Shown piece by piece: positions 8,521 to 17,141 of a DNA stretch of 64,000 nucleotides (positions within the stretch are counted from its first letter, which is position 1; each line of letters begins with the position of its first letter). The stretch is from CAYJKB01 sp964370625 (lineage in GTDB: Bacteria; Bacillota; Clostridia; Oscillospirales; Butyricicoccaceae). The position numbers and the translations under genes were made by a program. The DNA lies in NCBI GenBank assembly GCA_964370625.1, contig CAYJKB010000005.1, forward strand, positions 1-64,000. Direction: 5' to 3'. Below the pieces are notes generated by a model. It searched no databases. It worked only from the letters and a program-made list of their open reading frames with translations, and was not told where the DNA came from.

Positions 8521-9270
8521 CGTTTGTCTTAAATATTCTTCGCAAATAATTTTAATTAACATCAAAAGACCAGAGCGGTCTGTTACGTTATATCCATTTA
8601 CAATTCTTTTATCACCCCAAAAACAAATCTGTTCATCACATACTGCACTAAGAGGATTTTGACCATAATGAGTAATGCAGAATATTTGTAAATTAGGTTT
8701 AGTTTCTTTTAGTTTTTTTGCAAGTTTAATTAATCTTTCAGATTGACCTGATACACTAATTATTATAACCAAATCATTGCTTTCATAAAAGTTAGAAAAA
8801 TATTCTATATCATGAATTTGAGCGAAATATTCAGTCTTTTTGTTAAGGCAACGCAAATACCTTCCAAAATATTCACAAAAATACACAGTATCACCAATTC
8901 CAGCAATTAAAATTTTATCAGAGGAAATAATTTTATCAATCAACTTTTTGATAGCATTATCATCTAATACGTCAATAGACTTTGCGATACTTTGAGGTAA
9001 TTTATCTAAAACTTTATTGCTTGCTGTATGAAGTTCTTCGGGATTATCTTCGTTTTGAATAGCAAATTTAAGCTCAGAAAAGCCACTATAGCCTAATTTT
9101 TTTGCTGTTCTAATTATTGAGTTTGGAGAAATAAATAAGTCGCTAGCTACTTTATGTATAGAAATATTTTGGATTTCTGCTCGGTTTTTGCGAATGTAAT
9201 CTAAAATGCTATCTTCTGTATCATTAGATTTAAGTTCAAGTTGAGACGCTCTTTCGTCGAATGTTAACAT
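8515..9270 (-). CDS. MurR/RpiR-family transcriptional regulator
   Basis: The product is a 251-aa regulator with an N-terminal RpiR helix-turn-helix (residues about 1-75; VASDLFISPNSIIRTAKKLGYSGFSELK) and a C-terminal SIS sugar-phosphate-binding domain (about 110-235; ILIAGIGDTVYF, VIIISVSGQSERLI). Family members sense sugar phosphates. As the first gene of the mannosylglycerate-type group, it is the likely local regulator, with 6-phospho-mannosylglycerate or mannose-6-phosphate as possible ligands (inference). A GTG at 9279 is in frame, but the GGTGGAG ribosome site favours the ATG at 9270. The two palindromes downstream in the same locus are candidate binding sites. Confidence 0.9.
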   Translation of the reverse strand: MLTFDERASQLELKSNDTEDSILDYIRKNRAEIQNISIHKVASDLFISPNSIIRTAKKLGYSGFSELKFAIQNEDNPEELHTASNKVLDKLPQSIAKSIDVLDDNAIKKLIDKIISSDKILIAGIGDTVYFCEYFGRYLRCLNKKTEYFAQIHDIEYFSNFYESNDLVIIISVSGQSERLIKLAKKLKETKPNLQIFCITHYGQNPLSAVCDEQICFWGDKRIVNGYNVTDRSGLLMLIKIICEEYLRQTL

Positions 9271-9303
9271 TAACTCCACCCCTAAGAAAAATAATTTATA
9301 TTT

Positions 9304-9332
9304 AGTATAACTCTATTTTTTTTCAAATTCAA
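9304..9332 (-). promoter_or_regulatory. SigA-type promoter of rpiR
   Basis: Minus strand TTGAAT (9327-9332), 17-bp spacer, TATACT (9304-9309). It is the probable main promoter of the 0.5-9.3 kb group. A possible half-site TTGTGAAAATATA lies upstream near 9373. Confidence 0.6.
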
Positions 9333-9434
9333 TATAGTTAGTCATAGATATTTTAAAAGTATAGCTGGATTTTTGTGAAAATATAGTAAAATTTTCTTAT
9401 TGTGTAATAAAATGTATTGCTTACAAATAACAAA

Positions 9435-9471
9435 ACTCCTTTTTTACTTGATTTCAAGCAAAATAAGGAGT
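9435..9471 (-). terminator. Terminator after yibE/F-family gene
   Basis: ACTCCTT / AAGGAGT outer stem with an inner ACTTG / CAAG pairing; on the minus strand TTTTGTT follows. Confidence 0.75.
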
Positions 9472-9478
9472 GATAAGT

Positions 9479-10615
9479 TTAATTGTCTTGGTCTGATTTT
9501 TTGTTGTTAGTAAGTAAAATTCCAGCACAAATAGCTGTAAGCGGAGCGACGCTAACAAGTCCAAAACTGCCAACAACGGTATCTAAGATTTCACTAGACA
9601 TATATTTGAAATTCAAAATGTTATCAATAGGTGTACCTTGCGCTACAAATGTCATAAGTAAAATAATATATCCACCTGAATAAGCTAAAAGCAGAGTAGT
9701 TGTCATTGTTCCCATTGCAGCTTTGCCAACATTCATACCACTTTTAATAGCTTCTTTTGCTGAAATATCAGGCTTTTTGTCTACAACTTCATTTACAGAA
9801 GCCGTAATATCTACAGCTAAATCCATTACAGCGCCTGAAGACGCAATAAAAATACCAGCGATGAAGATTTCAGTTAAGTTAAGATTTGGAAAACCACCAT
9901 ATAACAATGCCTGTGAACCTTGAGGAATAATATCATTTAGTAAAAAGAAATCTGTGAATATAAGAGCCATAATCATTGTGACAAACGTGCCAGATAGCGA
10001 GCCAATGGTTGCAGCTAACATCATTTTGCCATATTCAAAAACTAATGAAATGATAATAACAGTTAATACTGCTGTGATTATAAATCCAATTATTATAGCA
10101 TTCATTCCATTTAAATAAGAAGGAATTAATACTTTCCAAATCATTAAAATCGAAATTGCAAAGCTTAAAATTGATTTAACACCAGTTTTTCCTGCGACAA
10201 GAATTAAAAATACAAAATATAAACCTATTAATATAGCTTCTTTATCAATTCTATAATGGTCTATTAAAGATACATTTGATATTTCACCATCTGGATAACT
10301 TATTAAAACTAATGCTTCATCTCCGACTTCAAATAATTTATCGGATTCAACTGACCCTTGCATCATATTAATAGCCTCAGCTGTTTGGCCCTCAAATTTA
10401 CCATCAAGCATTTGCACGGTACAAGTTTGCTCACCCATTTGAATGACACCAACAGAAGTAATATCTTCGTTATTTACAGCTATGATTTCAGCCTTGCTTC
10501 GTTCTCTATCTTGATAAATTATAGCATCTTCATAACCTGTAGGAATTGCTAAAAGAATTGCAAAAATTAAAAGACTTATGATTAAGGCTATATTATTTTT
10601 AAGTATTTTTTTCAT
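9479..10615 (-). CDS. YibE/F-like multi-pass membrane protein
   Basis: Member of the YibE/F-like family (PF07907), whose molecular role is not established. From the ATG at 10615 the protein is 378 aa: one N-terminal membrane anchor (about 9-25), an extracellular-type soluble stretch to about residue 120, then several hydrophobic helices with the conserved SGAVMDLAVDITASVNEV region near residue 265. A longer frame is open upstream of 10615, but it has no start codon with a ribosome site and would run into the terminator of the phosphatase gene. It is on the same strand as the alkaline phosphatase gene but separated from it by that terminator. Confidence 0.82.
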   Translation of the reverse strand: MKKILKNNIALIISLLIFAILLAIPTGYEDAIIYQDRERSKAEIIAVNNEDITSVGVIQMGEQTCTVQMLDGKFEGQTAEAINMMQGSVESDKLFEVGDEALVLISYPDGEISNVSLIDHYRIDKEAILIGLYFVFLILVAGKTGVKSILSFAISILMIWKVLIPSYLNGMNAIIIGFIITAVLTVIIISLVFEYGKMMLAATIGSLSGTFVTMIMALIFTDFFLLNDIIPQGSQALLYGGFPNLNLTEIFIAGIFIASSGAVMDLAVDITASVNEVVDKKPDISAKEAIKSGMNVGKAAMGTMTTTLLLAYSGGYIILLMTFVAQGTPIDNILNFKYMSSEILDTVVGSFGLVSVAPLTAICAGILLTNNKKSDQDN

Positions 10616-10643
10616 TATATATTTACAAACTCCATTAAAAATT

Positions 10644-10675
10644 GAATATAGACTGCGGTTAAGCAGCCTATATTC
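10644..10675 (-). terminator. Terminator after alkaline phosphatase gene
   Basis: GAATATAG-A-CTGC / GCAG-C-CTATATTC stem with a 6-nt loop; on the minus strand AATTTTTAAT follows. Confidence 0.75.
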
Positions 10676-10706
10676 TAAGAAAATTAGGAAAAAGGACACA
10701 AACTAA

Positions 10707-12365
10707 TTATTTAACATTTAATAAATCTACCATTTGGTCAAAGATATTTGTATTGTCATAGTGGCCTACAAATCTTTCGCTACCAGCACCAATAGCATAA
10801 GTACCAACAGTTACACCTGTATGAGAGAATGATGTAAAATCAACACCTGATTTATTGTTTAAAATTTGAACAGCAGTTACAGCTAAAGGCTCGTATCCAC
10901 CATAGATAGCATTATGTCTATCTTCATCAATTTCTTCAGCTAAAACAGATACATTATAAGCTTCTTGTAGGCGTTCTGTTTCATAAGCTGTTAATTCTAA
11001 TTTGCCAGAACCTAAACCAAAGAATGTTTCGATTTCAGCAAGTACATCATCAAATGATGTTTTATTTTCAATAAATCCTTCAACTTTAGCTTCAAACATA
11101 TCATAAGAACCAGTTTGTCCTTCAAGTTGAGCTAAGAAAGTATCGTATTCAGTGCCAGCATAACCAATAGTCATACCACCTGTTTCGTGGTCACCAGTTA
11201 CAATGATTAAAGTTTCTTCTGGGTGTGTTTCATAAAACTCATAAGCTTCTTCAATAGCATTATCGAAAGCAATTGTATCCATAATTGCTGATTTTGCATC
11301 ATTAGCATGACATGCCCAGTCAATTTTACCAGCCTCAACCATCATAAAGAAGCCATTTTCATTATCTAAAACTTCAATACCTTTTTCAACAAAATCAGAT
11401 AATGCCCACATGTCAGCATCTCTATCAACTTCATAAGGTAAAGCACCATTTGCATCTTCGCCAATGATAATTACTTTTCCATCTTCAGCAGTAACAGCTT
11501 CAGCGGCATCTTGGTCTTTAAGTACAACTTTATAGCCTTCTTGTTCAGCAATAGTGTAAACACTTTCGCCACCTTCATCATGTTTAGAAATTTCGCCACC
11601 AGCAAAATAATCAAAATCTGATTTAGCAAGTTGAACACCAATATCATAATAGTTGTTACGTGATTCATTATGTGCATAGAAAGCTGCAGGAGTTGCATGA
11701 TTTAAAGTAACAGAAGATACAATACCGATTTTCATATCAGTTTGGCTGCTTAGTTTTTCAGCAATAGTTTCATATTCTTTTGTGAAAGTTTCATTCATAC
11801 TGATTGTACCACTATGAGTTTTTTCACCTGTTGCAATTGATGTAGCTGTTGAAGCTGAATCAGGAGCAAAAGAAGTTGAATCATAAGTACTTGTGATACC
11901 AACAGATGGGAAATCTTGATAACTTAAGTTATCTTGGCTTTTTAAAATGTTGCTTCCACCTTCTAAAGGTGATACAGCATCACTTGTAGTTGCATCTATA
12001 TAATAGCTTGCCATTTGCGTTTGAACATGTGATAATCCATCACCAATAAATAAGAAAACATATTTAGGGTCTTGGCTATCCCCGATTGACACTGTAGAAG
12101 TTTCAGCATCCCAAGCAACACTTTTTCCAAATGCATCAGCCACACCACGTACAGGTAAATAAGTTGTACCATCGATGATAAAAGGTTCAACGATATTTCC
12201 GTTTGCATCTTTTGGCATAGTTTCAGTACCATTGATTTCAAGTTTAATATCTCTGTATACAGCGTTTACAGGTTTTGTCATATTTTGTGCAAATGCCACT
12301 GAACATAGAGAAGTAAGTGTTAATGTTGTAGCTAACACACCAGCTAGTTTTCTTTTGTTAAGCAT
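10707..12365 (-). CDS. Secreted alkaline phosphatase with copper-amine-oxidase-type N-terminal domain
   Basis: The 552-aa exported phosphomonoesterase has a signal peptide (1-26, ending VAFA), a stalk domain of the copper amine oxidase N-terminal type (about 33-95; FIIDGTTYLPVRGVADAFG), then a full alkaline phosphatase domain (about 98-552). Catalytic landmarks are the metal Asp in FIGDGLSHVQ, the nucleophile Ser in FAPDSASTATSIATG, GHDETGG-type ligands as VTGDHETGGM, and the late metal His in SFSHTGV. The stalk domain is common in Clostridia surface enzymes and may hold the enzyme in or on the wall; it is not an oxidase. AGGGGGC precedes the ATG. I saw no clear Pho box. Phosphate scavenging outside the cell is the likely role. 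Confidence 0.93.
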   Translation of the reverse strand: MLNKRKLAGVLATTLTLTSLCSVAFAQNMTKPVNAVYRDIKLEINGTETMPKDANGNIVEPFIIDGTTYLPVRGVADAFGKSVAWDAETSTVSIGDSQDPKYVFLFIGDGLSHVQTQMASYYIDATTSDAVSPLEGGSNILKSQDNLSYQDFPSVGITSTYDSTSFAPDSASTATSIATGEKTHSGTISMNETFTKEYETIAEKLSSQTDMKIGIVSSVTLNHATPAAFYAHNESRNNYYDIGVQLAKSDFDYFAGGEISKHDEGGESVYTIAEQEGYKVVLKDQDAAEAVTAEDGKVIIIGEDANGALPYEVDRDADMWALSDFVEKGIEVLDNENGFFMMVEAGKIDWACHANDAKSAIMDTIAFDNAIEEAYEFYETHPEETLIIVTGDHETGGMTIGYAGTEYDTFLAQLEGQTGSYDMFEAKVEGFIENKTSFDDVLAEIETFFGLGSGKLELTAYETERLQEAYNVSVLAEEIDEDRHNAIYGGYEPLAVTAVQILNNKSGVDFTSFSHTGVTVGTYAIGAGSERFVGHYDNTNIFDQMVDLLNVK

Positions 12366-12694
12366 AAAAGCCCCCTAAAAATATTTATAAATTTTATTTT
12401 TGCAATTTCTCATTGCTACCTTTCGTAGTATATCAATTAAATTGTATACGTGCTATCAGCTTTGTGTATTATATATGTTATGTTTATGTGAAGAAATTTT
12501 GGGTTTGTTAAATCTTTATTTGAAAATAAACAGGATTTAAAGTATTTTCCAAAGAATGTTAATTAAACAATAAATTACGTATTGACTTTTTTTACCTTTT
12601 AATGATATAATGCTTTAGAGAGCTAAAGAGATAAACAAATAAAATGATAAATTGATAAAATCTCTTTGCCCAAAGTTTGAGGAGGTAATTTAAG
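12366..12694. other. Divergent intergenic region, promoters only
   Basis: This 329-bp gap between the divergent phosphatase and carboxypeptidase genes is very A/T-rich. I see the carboxypeptidase promoter (12582-12611) and ribosome site, and nothing structured beyond that. A minus-strand reading frame crosses from the carboxypeptidase gene but has no support. Confidence 0.5.
12582..12611 (+). promoter_or_regulatory. Promoter of M14 carboxypeptidase gene
   Basis: TTGACT (12582-12587), 18-bp spacer, TATAAT (12606-12611), followed by AGGAGGT at 12680-12686. Confidence 0.7.
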
Positions 12695-14146
12695 ATGAGC
12701 AAATTTAAAAAAGCTATAGCAACAGGTTTAGCATTATCTTTCGTAATGACATTAGGGGCACAAGCAGCCAAAGACACACCACCAGGAGACCCTACAGACA
12801 TTCCGAAATCACTTGAAATTGATTGGCAAGAAAGATATTCTTTCGCAGAGCTAGAAAGCCAAATGTTTGCCTTAGCAGATGAATATCCAAAACTTGTTGA
12901 ACAATATTCCATTGGTCATAGCTGGCAAGAACGTGATATTTGGTGTTTAGAAATTACAGATGAATCCGTAAATGACGAAGGCAAAACAGGAATTGGTATC
13001 TTTGCTAATATTCACGGTGGGGAACGTGAATCTGCTACAAGTGCTATGTATACAGCATGGTGGATGTTACTTAATAGTGAAGATGATTATATAGAAGATT
13101 TACTTGAAGATTACATTATATATGTAATTCCTGTAATTAATCCAGATGGATACGAGCAAAGTTTTGTTTATAACACACGCCAAAATTTACGTCCATCTGA
13201 TGCTAACGGCGATGGTATCCCATTCGGTGATCCATATACAGACATCAATGGTGATAATTACATAGCTACTTTATATCGTGGTATGGGTACAGAAACTCCA
13301 ACGACTAAAGATTTAGTTCGCTTTGGCATGGAAAGCTCTGATTGGGATAAAAATGGCGTACTAGGTGATGACCCAAGAACTAGCCCAATCGATTTAAATC
13401 GTACATTCGATTATCAATGGAATAGATTTGATATTGATACAGTAGGTAGTATAACTGGTGTAATTGGTGCAAATTCATTCCTTCGTTCAGGTCCTTATGC
13501 CGCATCTGAACCAGAAGTGCAAGCAGTTCAAAACTTCTTATATCGCACAGATATGCATGCTCTTGCAACAATTCACACAGGTATTCAATGCGTGCTTTAT
13601 CCATGGGGATTCCGTCCAGCTGATGAAAACAACCCACTTGATTCTGATATTGCTTTCATGAAAGAAACATCAGATGCTATGGCAGCAACATTACAAGAAA
13701 CTACTGGTCGTGGATTTTACTCAATGCAATCATATACTGACTACCCAACAGCAGGTGAATTAATCGACTTTGCTTATGGTAGACTTGGTATTCACTCTTA
13801 TACAGTTGAAATTTATCGTGGTGGCTCAACAGGAAACATCGAAGATTACAGATGGGAAAATACACTACCTGAACCAACTTGGGTATTCTACACACAAGAC
13901 CAACTTAAAACTTTAGGTTTAGACCCAGCTACATTAACTGATGCAAGTGGAATGCCATTAGCAGAAGGTGAAGGACTATGGTTCTACACTTCATCAGTAG
14001 CTCAAATGGTAGATAAAGCCCCAGAAGATCAACTAACAATGGCACAAGGTACTAGAGATTCATTACTTGTAATGATTGAAAGTGAACCGAATGGAGACGG
14101 TAGCTCAGTTCCTGAGTATATCAAATGGGAAATGGGTATCGAATAA
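12695..14146 (+). CDS. Secreted M14-family zinc carboxypeptidase
   Basis: The 483-aa exported metallopeptidase has a signal peptide (about 1-25, ending AQAA). The M14 zinc site is HGGE (His107, Glu110) with the third ligand His294 (ATIHTG), NPDGY and the Arg-containing NLNRTF-like segment DLNRTFDY for substrate binding, and catalytic Glu372 in YTVEIYRG. A Ca-binding-like Asp-rich stretch (DANGDG, DINGDN, DKNGVLGDD) sits between residues about 165 and 230. It removes C-terminal residues from peptides outside the cell, for nutrition or wall turnover. The codons are those of a well-expressed gene (few rare codons by eye), and it has a strong promoter and AGGAGGT site. Confidence 0.9.
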   Translation: MSKFKKAIATGLALSFVMTLGAQAAKDTPPGDPTDIPKSLEIDWQERYSFAELESQMFALADEYPKLVEQYSIGHSWQERDIWCLEITDESVNDEGKTGIGIFANIHGGERESATSAMYTAWWMLLNSEDDYIEDLLEDYIIYVIPVINPDGYEQSFVYNTRQNLRPSDANGDGIPFGDPYTDINGDNYIATLYRGMGTETPTTKDLVRFGMESSDWDKNGVLGDDPRTSPIDLNRTFDYQWNRFDIDTVGSITGVIGANSFLRSGPYAASEPEVQAVQNFLYRTDMHALATIHTGIQCVLYPWGFRPADENNPLDSDIAFMKETSDAMAATLQETTGRGFYSMQSYTDYPTAGELIDFAYGRLGIHSYTVEIYRGGSTGNIEDYRWENTLPEPTWVFYTQDQLKTLGLDPATLTDASGMPLAEGEGLWFYTSSVAQMVDKAPEDQLTMAQGTRDSLLVMIESEPNGDGSSVPEYIKWEMGIE

Positions 14147-14174
14147 ACAGCTAATCTCGTCCTAAATAAATAGC

Positions 14175-14212
14175 AAAAAACTCTTAACTTCATTTCTAGT
14201 TAAGAGTTTTTT
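14175..14212. terminator. Bidirectional terminator
   Basis: AAAAAACTCTTAACT / AGTTAAGAGTTTTTT serves both the carboxypeptidase gene (plus) and the convergent response regulator gene (minus). Confidence 0.88.
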
Positions 14213-14232
14213 GTTGTTATGATATATAATAT

Positions 14233-14916
14233 TTATTTTGAAACAAATGTATAGCCTTTTCCATAGCGAGAAATTATATCATATGTATCGGATTTATCAC
14301 ATTCAAGCTTTACTTTAAGTCTAGAAATATGAGTTCTAATAACTCTAGTGTCGTCATTAGAAGTTTCGCCCCACACCTTTTCATAAAGTAATTTATGAGA
14401 TAATTCTTTATCTTCATTTTCTATTAACGTAAGAAGAAGCATAAATTCTTTTTTGGTAAGTTTAACATCAACATCTTTTACAATCGCTAAATGTTTTACT
14501 AAATCTAAAGTAACCTCACCTTTTTTAACAAGACTTTCTGTATTGTTTTTCTGTTTGCGTTCAACTAAACGTTCTATTACAGCTAAAAGTTCATCATAAT
14601 GATAAGGTTTAGTTAAATAATAATCAGCACCATATTTAAGACCTTTTATCCTATCGCTAATTTCCCTTTTTGCTGATAAAAATAAAATTGGATTATCACT
14701 AATTTGTCTAAACTGGCCACAAATTTCATAACCATCACCATCAGGCAACATTATATCAAGAATGACAAGATCAGGAGTGTATGTCTTTAGAATTTCCAAA
14801 CTTTCTTTTACAGTTTGTGCTGTCAAAACTTCAAATCCTCGTCGTTTAAGCATACGTTCATTAACTTTTATTACATCTATTTCATCTTCAACCATTAATA
14901 TTAATGTTTTATCCAT
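14233..14916 (-). CDS. OmpR/PhoB-family response regulator (orphan)
   Basis: The 227-aa regulator has an N-terminal receiver domain (1-118; acidic pocket EDE near residue 10, phospho-acceptor Asp54 in VILDIMLPDGDG, Lys in LTKPYH) and a C-terminal winged helix (about 130-225; LTKKEFMLLLTLIEN, IRTHISRLKVKL, RYGKGYTF). Start ATG at 14916 follows a GGGGGT site; the longer open frame to 14952 lacks one. No histidine kinase gene is adjacent. The nearest is at 19291-20574, six genes away and on the other strand. Divergent from DUF1349. Confidence 0.93.
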   Translation of the reverse strand: MDKTLILMVEDEIDVIKVNERMLKRRGFEVLTAQTVKESLEILKTYTPDLVILDIMLPDGDGYEICGQFRQISDNPILFLSAKREISDRIKGLKYGADYYLTKPYHYDELLAVIERLVERKQKNNTESLVKKGEVTLDLVKHLAIVKDVDVKLTKKEFMLLLTLIENEDKELSHKLLYEKVWGETSNDDTRVIRTHISRLKVKLECDKSDTYDIISRYGKGYTFVSK

Positions 14917-15049
14917 AATTACCCCCACGAGTTTGATTAAATAAATTTTCATATATTATAAAATAAAGCATATGATAAATGTTATACGTTAAATTAAAAA
15001 ATGTCAAGCGTTATCACACAATTATTTATTTATATCTAAGATAAAAGAA

Positions 15050-15078
15050 TTGAAATTAATCAAATCTTGAAGTATACT
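15050..15078 (+). promoter_or_regulatory. Promoter of DUF1349 gene
   Basis: TTGAAA (15050-15055), 17-bp spacer, TATACT (15073-15078). Confidence 0.65.
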
Positions 15079-15109
15079 CTAAAGTAAATAAAAAAATGGA
15101 GTGAAAAAT

Positions 15110-15706
15110 ATGTTCGCAAATAATGTAATTTGGACAAGAAAACCACAAGATTTTAATATAACAAATGAAAAAATTGAAATCATAACTAAACCACATACGG
15201 ATTTATGGCAAAGAACTTATTATAATTTTAGAAATGATAATGCACCGGTGCTTCAAATGGAAACTGAAGAAGAATTTTTTTCATTTACAGTGAAAACAAA
15301 TTTTGATAGCAAACATCGTTTTGACCAATGTGGCATTGTAGTATATCTCGATAGTGAAAATTGGATAAAAGGTTCTATAGAATATGAAAATGAAAACTTT
15401 CAACATTTAGGAAGTGTTGTTACAAATAATGGATATTCAGATTGGGCAACAACAGAAATCCCAGCAAACATAAAATCTATGTGGTATCGCTTAAGTCGTA
15501 GACAAGATGATTTCTGCATAGAATGTTCAGAAGATGGTCAAATTTATAAACAAATGCGTATTTGTCATATGTTTAATGTAAGAGATAAAATAAATTTTGG
15601 TATTTATGCATGTAGTCCTGAAAATTCATCATTTAAAGCAATATTTACTGATATGGAAATTACAGAGTGTAAATGGTTAGCACATACAGGTCAACAACCT
15701 GACTAA
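15110..15706 (+). CDS. DUF1349 family protein (concanavalin-like fold)
   Basis: The 198-aa cytoplasmic protein of the DUF1349 family (relatives: yeast Regulator of Ty1 homologues) is predicted to fold as a concanavalin-like jelly roll. Family features are the stretch FDQCGIVVYLDSENWIKG followed by EYEN and the near-C-terminal INFGIYACSPE segment. Members may bind a carbohydrate, but no reaction is established. The ATG at 15110 has GGAG at 15098; the GTG at 15101 overlaps that site and is rejected as start. It is followed at once by a strong hairpin. Transcribed divergently from the response regulator. Confidence 0.83.
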   Translation: MFANNVIWTRKPQDFNITNEKIEIITKPHTDLWQRTYYNFRNDNAPVLQMETEEEFFSFTVKTNFDSKHRFDQCGIVVYLDSENWIKGSIEYENENFQHLGSVVTNNGYSDWATTEIPANIKSMWYRLSRRQDDFCIECSEDGQIYKQMRICHMFNVRDKINFGIYACSPENSSFKAIFTDMEITECKWLAHTGQQPD

Positions 15707-15714
15707 ATAACAAA

Positions 15715-15745
15715 GGGGGGTGTGTCGTAATGCGGCACACCCCCT
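15715..15745. repeat. GC-rich palindrome GGGGTGTGTCG, copy A
   Basis: GGGGTGTGTCG / CGGCACACCCC with a short loop, one G-T pair, then TAAAAC. A near-identical unit follows another gene at 36167-36197. It could stop transcription, but there is no true T-run, so a dispersed palindromic repeat is equally likely. Confidence 0.7.
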
Positions 15746-15821
15746 AAAACATAAATTTTTAGCAAAATTCATCCCTATTTCATAGATATTATATATCAGA
15801 ATAAAGCTATGACGAAAAATT

Positions 15822-16868
15822 TTATTTTATAAGATATTCAACAGGTAAATCTTGATATTTTTCCATTAAAGCAAAATCAGAAGCAATACCTTCTGTTACA
15901 TAAACAGTGTTTTCTGTAACTAAAATTGTGTCAAAATCATCATTTTGTCGCCAAAAGTCTATAGCACCATCAAGACCCATAACAAAAAGCGACGTCGATA
16001 ATCCATCAGCATATACGCCAGATTCAGCTATAATACTAACAGAAATAAGCTCGTTTTTAGCAGGTTTACCTGTTGCAGGGTCAATAATATGCCAATAAAT
16101 TTGACCATCATCGCCAGTGAAATAGCGTTCATAACCTCCGGAAGTTACAACAGCTTTATCTTGAATTTTAACAGAAGCTAGAATATCACCCTCTATAGGA
16201 TTTTTTATTCCAACCACCCAAGGTAAGCCATCTGGTTTTGAGCCAATGCATTGAACATTGCCACCTAAATCAAGTATAGCAGATGAAATACCAGCATCTA
16301 ATATCATATTTGTGATATTATCAGCTAAATAACCTTTAGCAATCCCTCCAAAATCAATCTGCATACCATCTGAAAGGGTTACAGAATTTTCAGATAATAA
16401 GATGTTTTCATAATTTACTAAAGGTAAAAGCTGTGACAATTCTTCATCAGTGGGCACTCGATAATTATCTGTTGTAAAACCCCAAGAATAAAGAATAGGA
16501 TAAATCGAAGGGTCAAAAACACCATCAGTTTTATGAGATAAATTTAAAGCATGATTTAATATGTCTTTTGTGGTTTGAGAAATTTCTCCACTACTATTTA
16601 AGTTGATATTATAAACTTCACTACTTTCAATCGTAGTTGAAATAAGGTTTTCAGTTTTGATTGCATAATCTTCTATGGCATTTAAAAGCTCGTTGTTTTC
16701 TTCAGAAAGTGTAACCGTCATAACTGTATCCATAGCGAAAAAAATATTTTCAAGACCATTAGAAGCTTGTTCAAGCTGTTCATCAGATAGGTCACCTGTA
16801 TTTGTTTCCATACAAGATGTTAAAAAAAATATGCTTATAAAACAAAGTGATATTAATAACTTTTTAAT
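15822..16868 (-). CDS. apbE: FAD:protein FMN transferase, ApbE-type lipoprotein
   Basis: Attaches FMN covalently to threonine of flavoproteins outside the membrane (Rnf/Nqr-type subunits and others). The N-terminus is a lipoprotein signal: KKLLISLCF then lipobox LTSC. The ApbE body follows (MDTVMTV, FDPSIYPI, IDFGGIAKGYLAD, LDLGGNVQCIG, HIIDPATGKP, YADGLSTSLFVMG), 348 aa. There is no ATG or GTG before the signal peptide. A perfect GGAGG (16877-16881) sits 8 bases before an ATT codon at 16868 that would begin with the classic KKLLIS. A TTG at 16883 is in frame but overlaps that site. I choose ATT, a rare start known from infC. Confidence 0.9.
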   Translation of the reverse strand: MKKLLISLCFISIFFLTSCMETNTGDLSDEQLEQASNGLENIFFAMDTVMTVTLSEENNELLNAIEDYAIKTENLISTTIESSEVYNINLNSSGEISQTTKDILNHALNLSHKTDGVFDPSIYPILYSWGFTTDNYRVPTDEELSQLLPLVNYENILLSENSVTLSDGMQIDFGGIAKGYLADNITNMILDAGISSAILDLGGNVQCIGSKPDGLPWVVGIKNPIEGDILASVKIQDKAVVTSGGYERYFTGDDGQIYWHIIDPATGKPAKNELISVSIIAESGVYADGLSTSLFVMGLDGAIDFWRQNDDFDTILVTENTVYVTEGIASDFALMEKYQDLPVEYLIK

Positions 16869-17141
16869 AATATTATCCTCCAAAATTCAATAATTTTTAA
16901 ATATTTTATTATAAATAACTAAAACTAAATAAAATGTATAATAGTTGTATGTGAATTATTGTATCATCTACCTATATTAATGTCAATTACATAAATACTA
17001 CATATTTAATGCAGGTTTAATAATTCAAAAAATATATGATTTTTGTTGTATAAGTTGTCAGAATATGTTATATTCAAATTAAATAAAATTAAAGCTCTTT
17101 TATAAAAATAGTATGAAAAATAAATAATTTGTGAGGATAAT

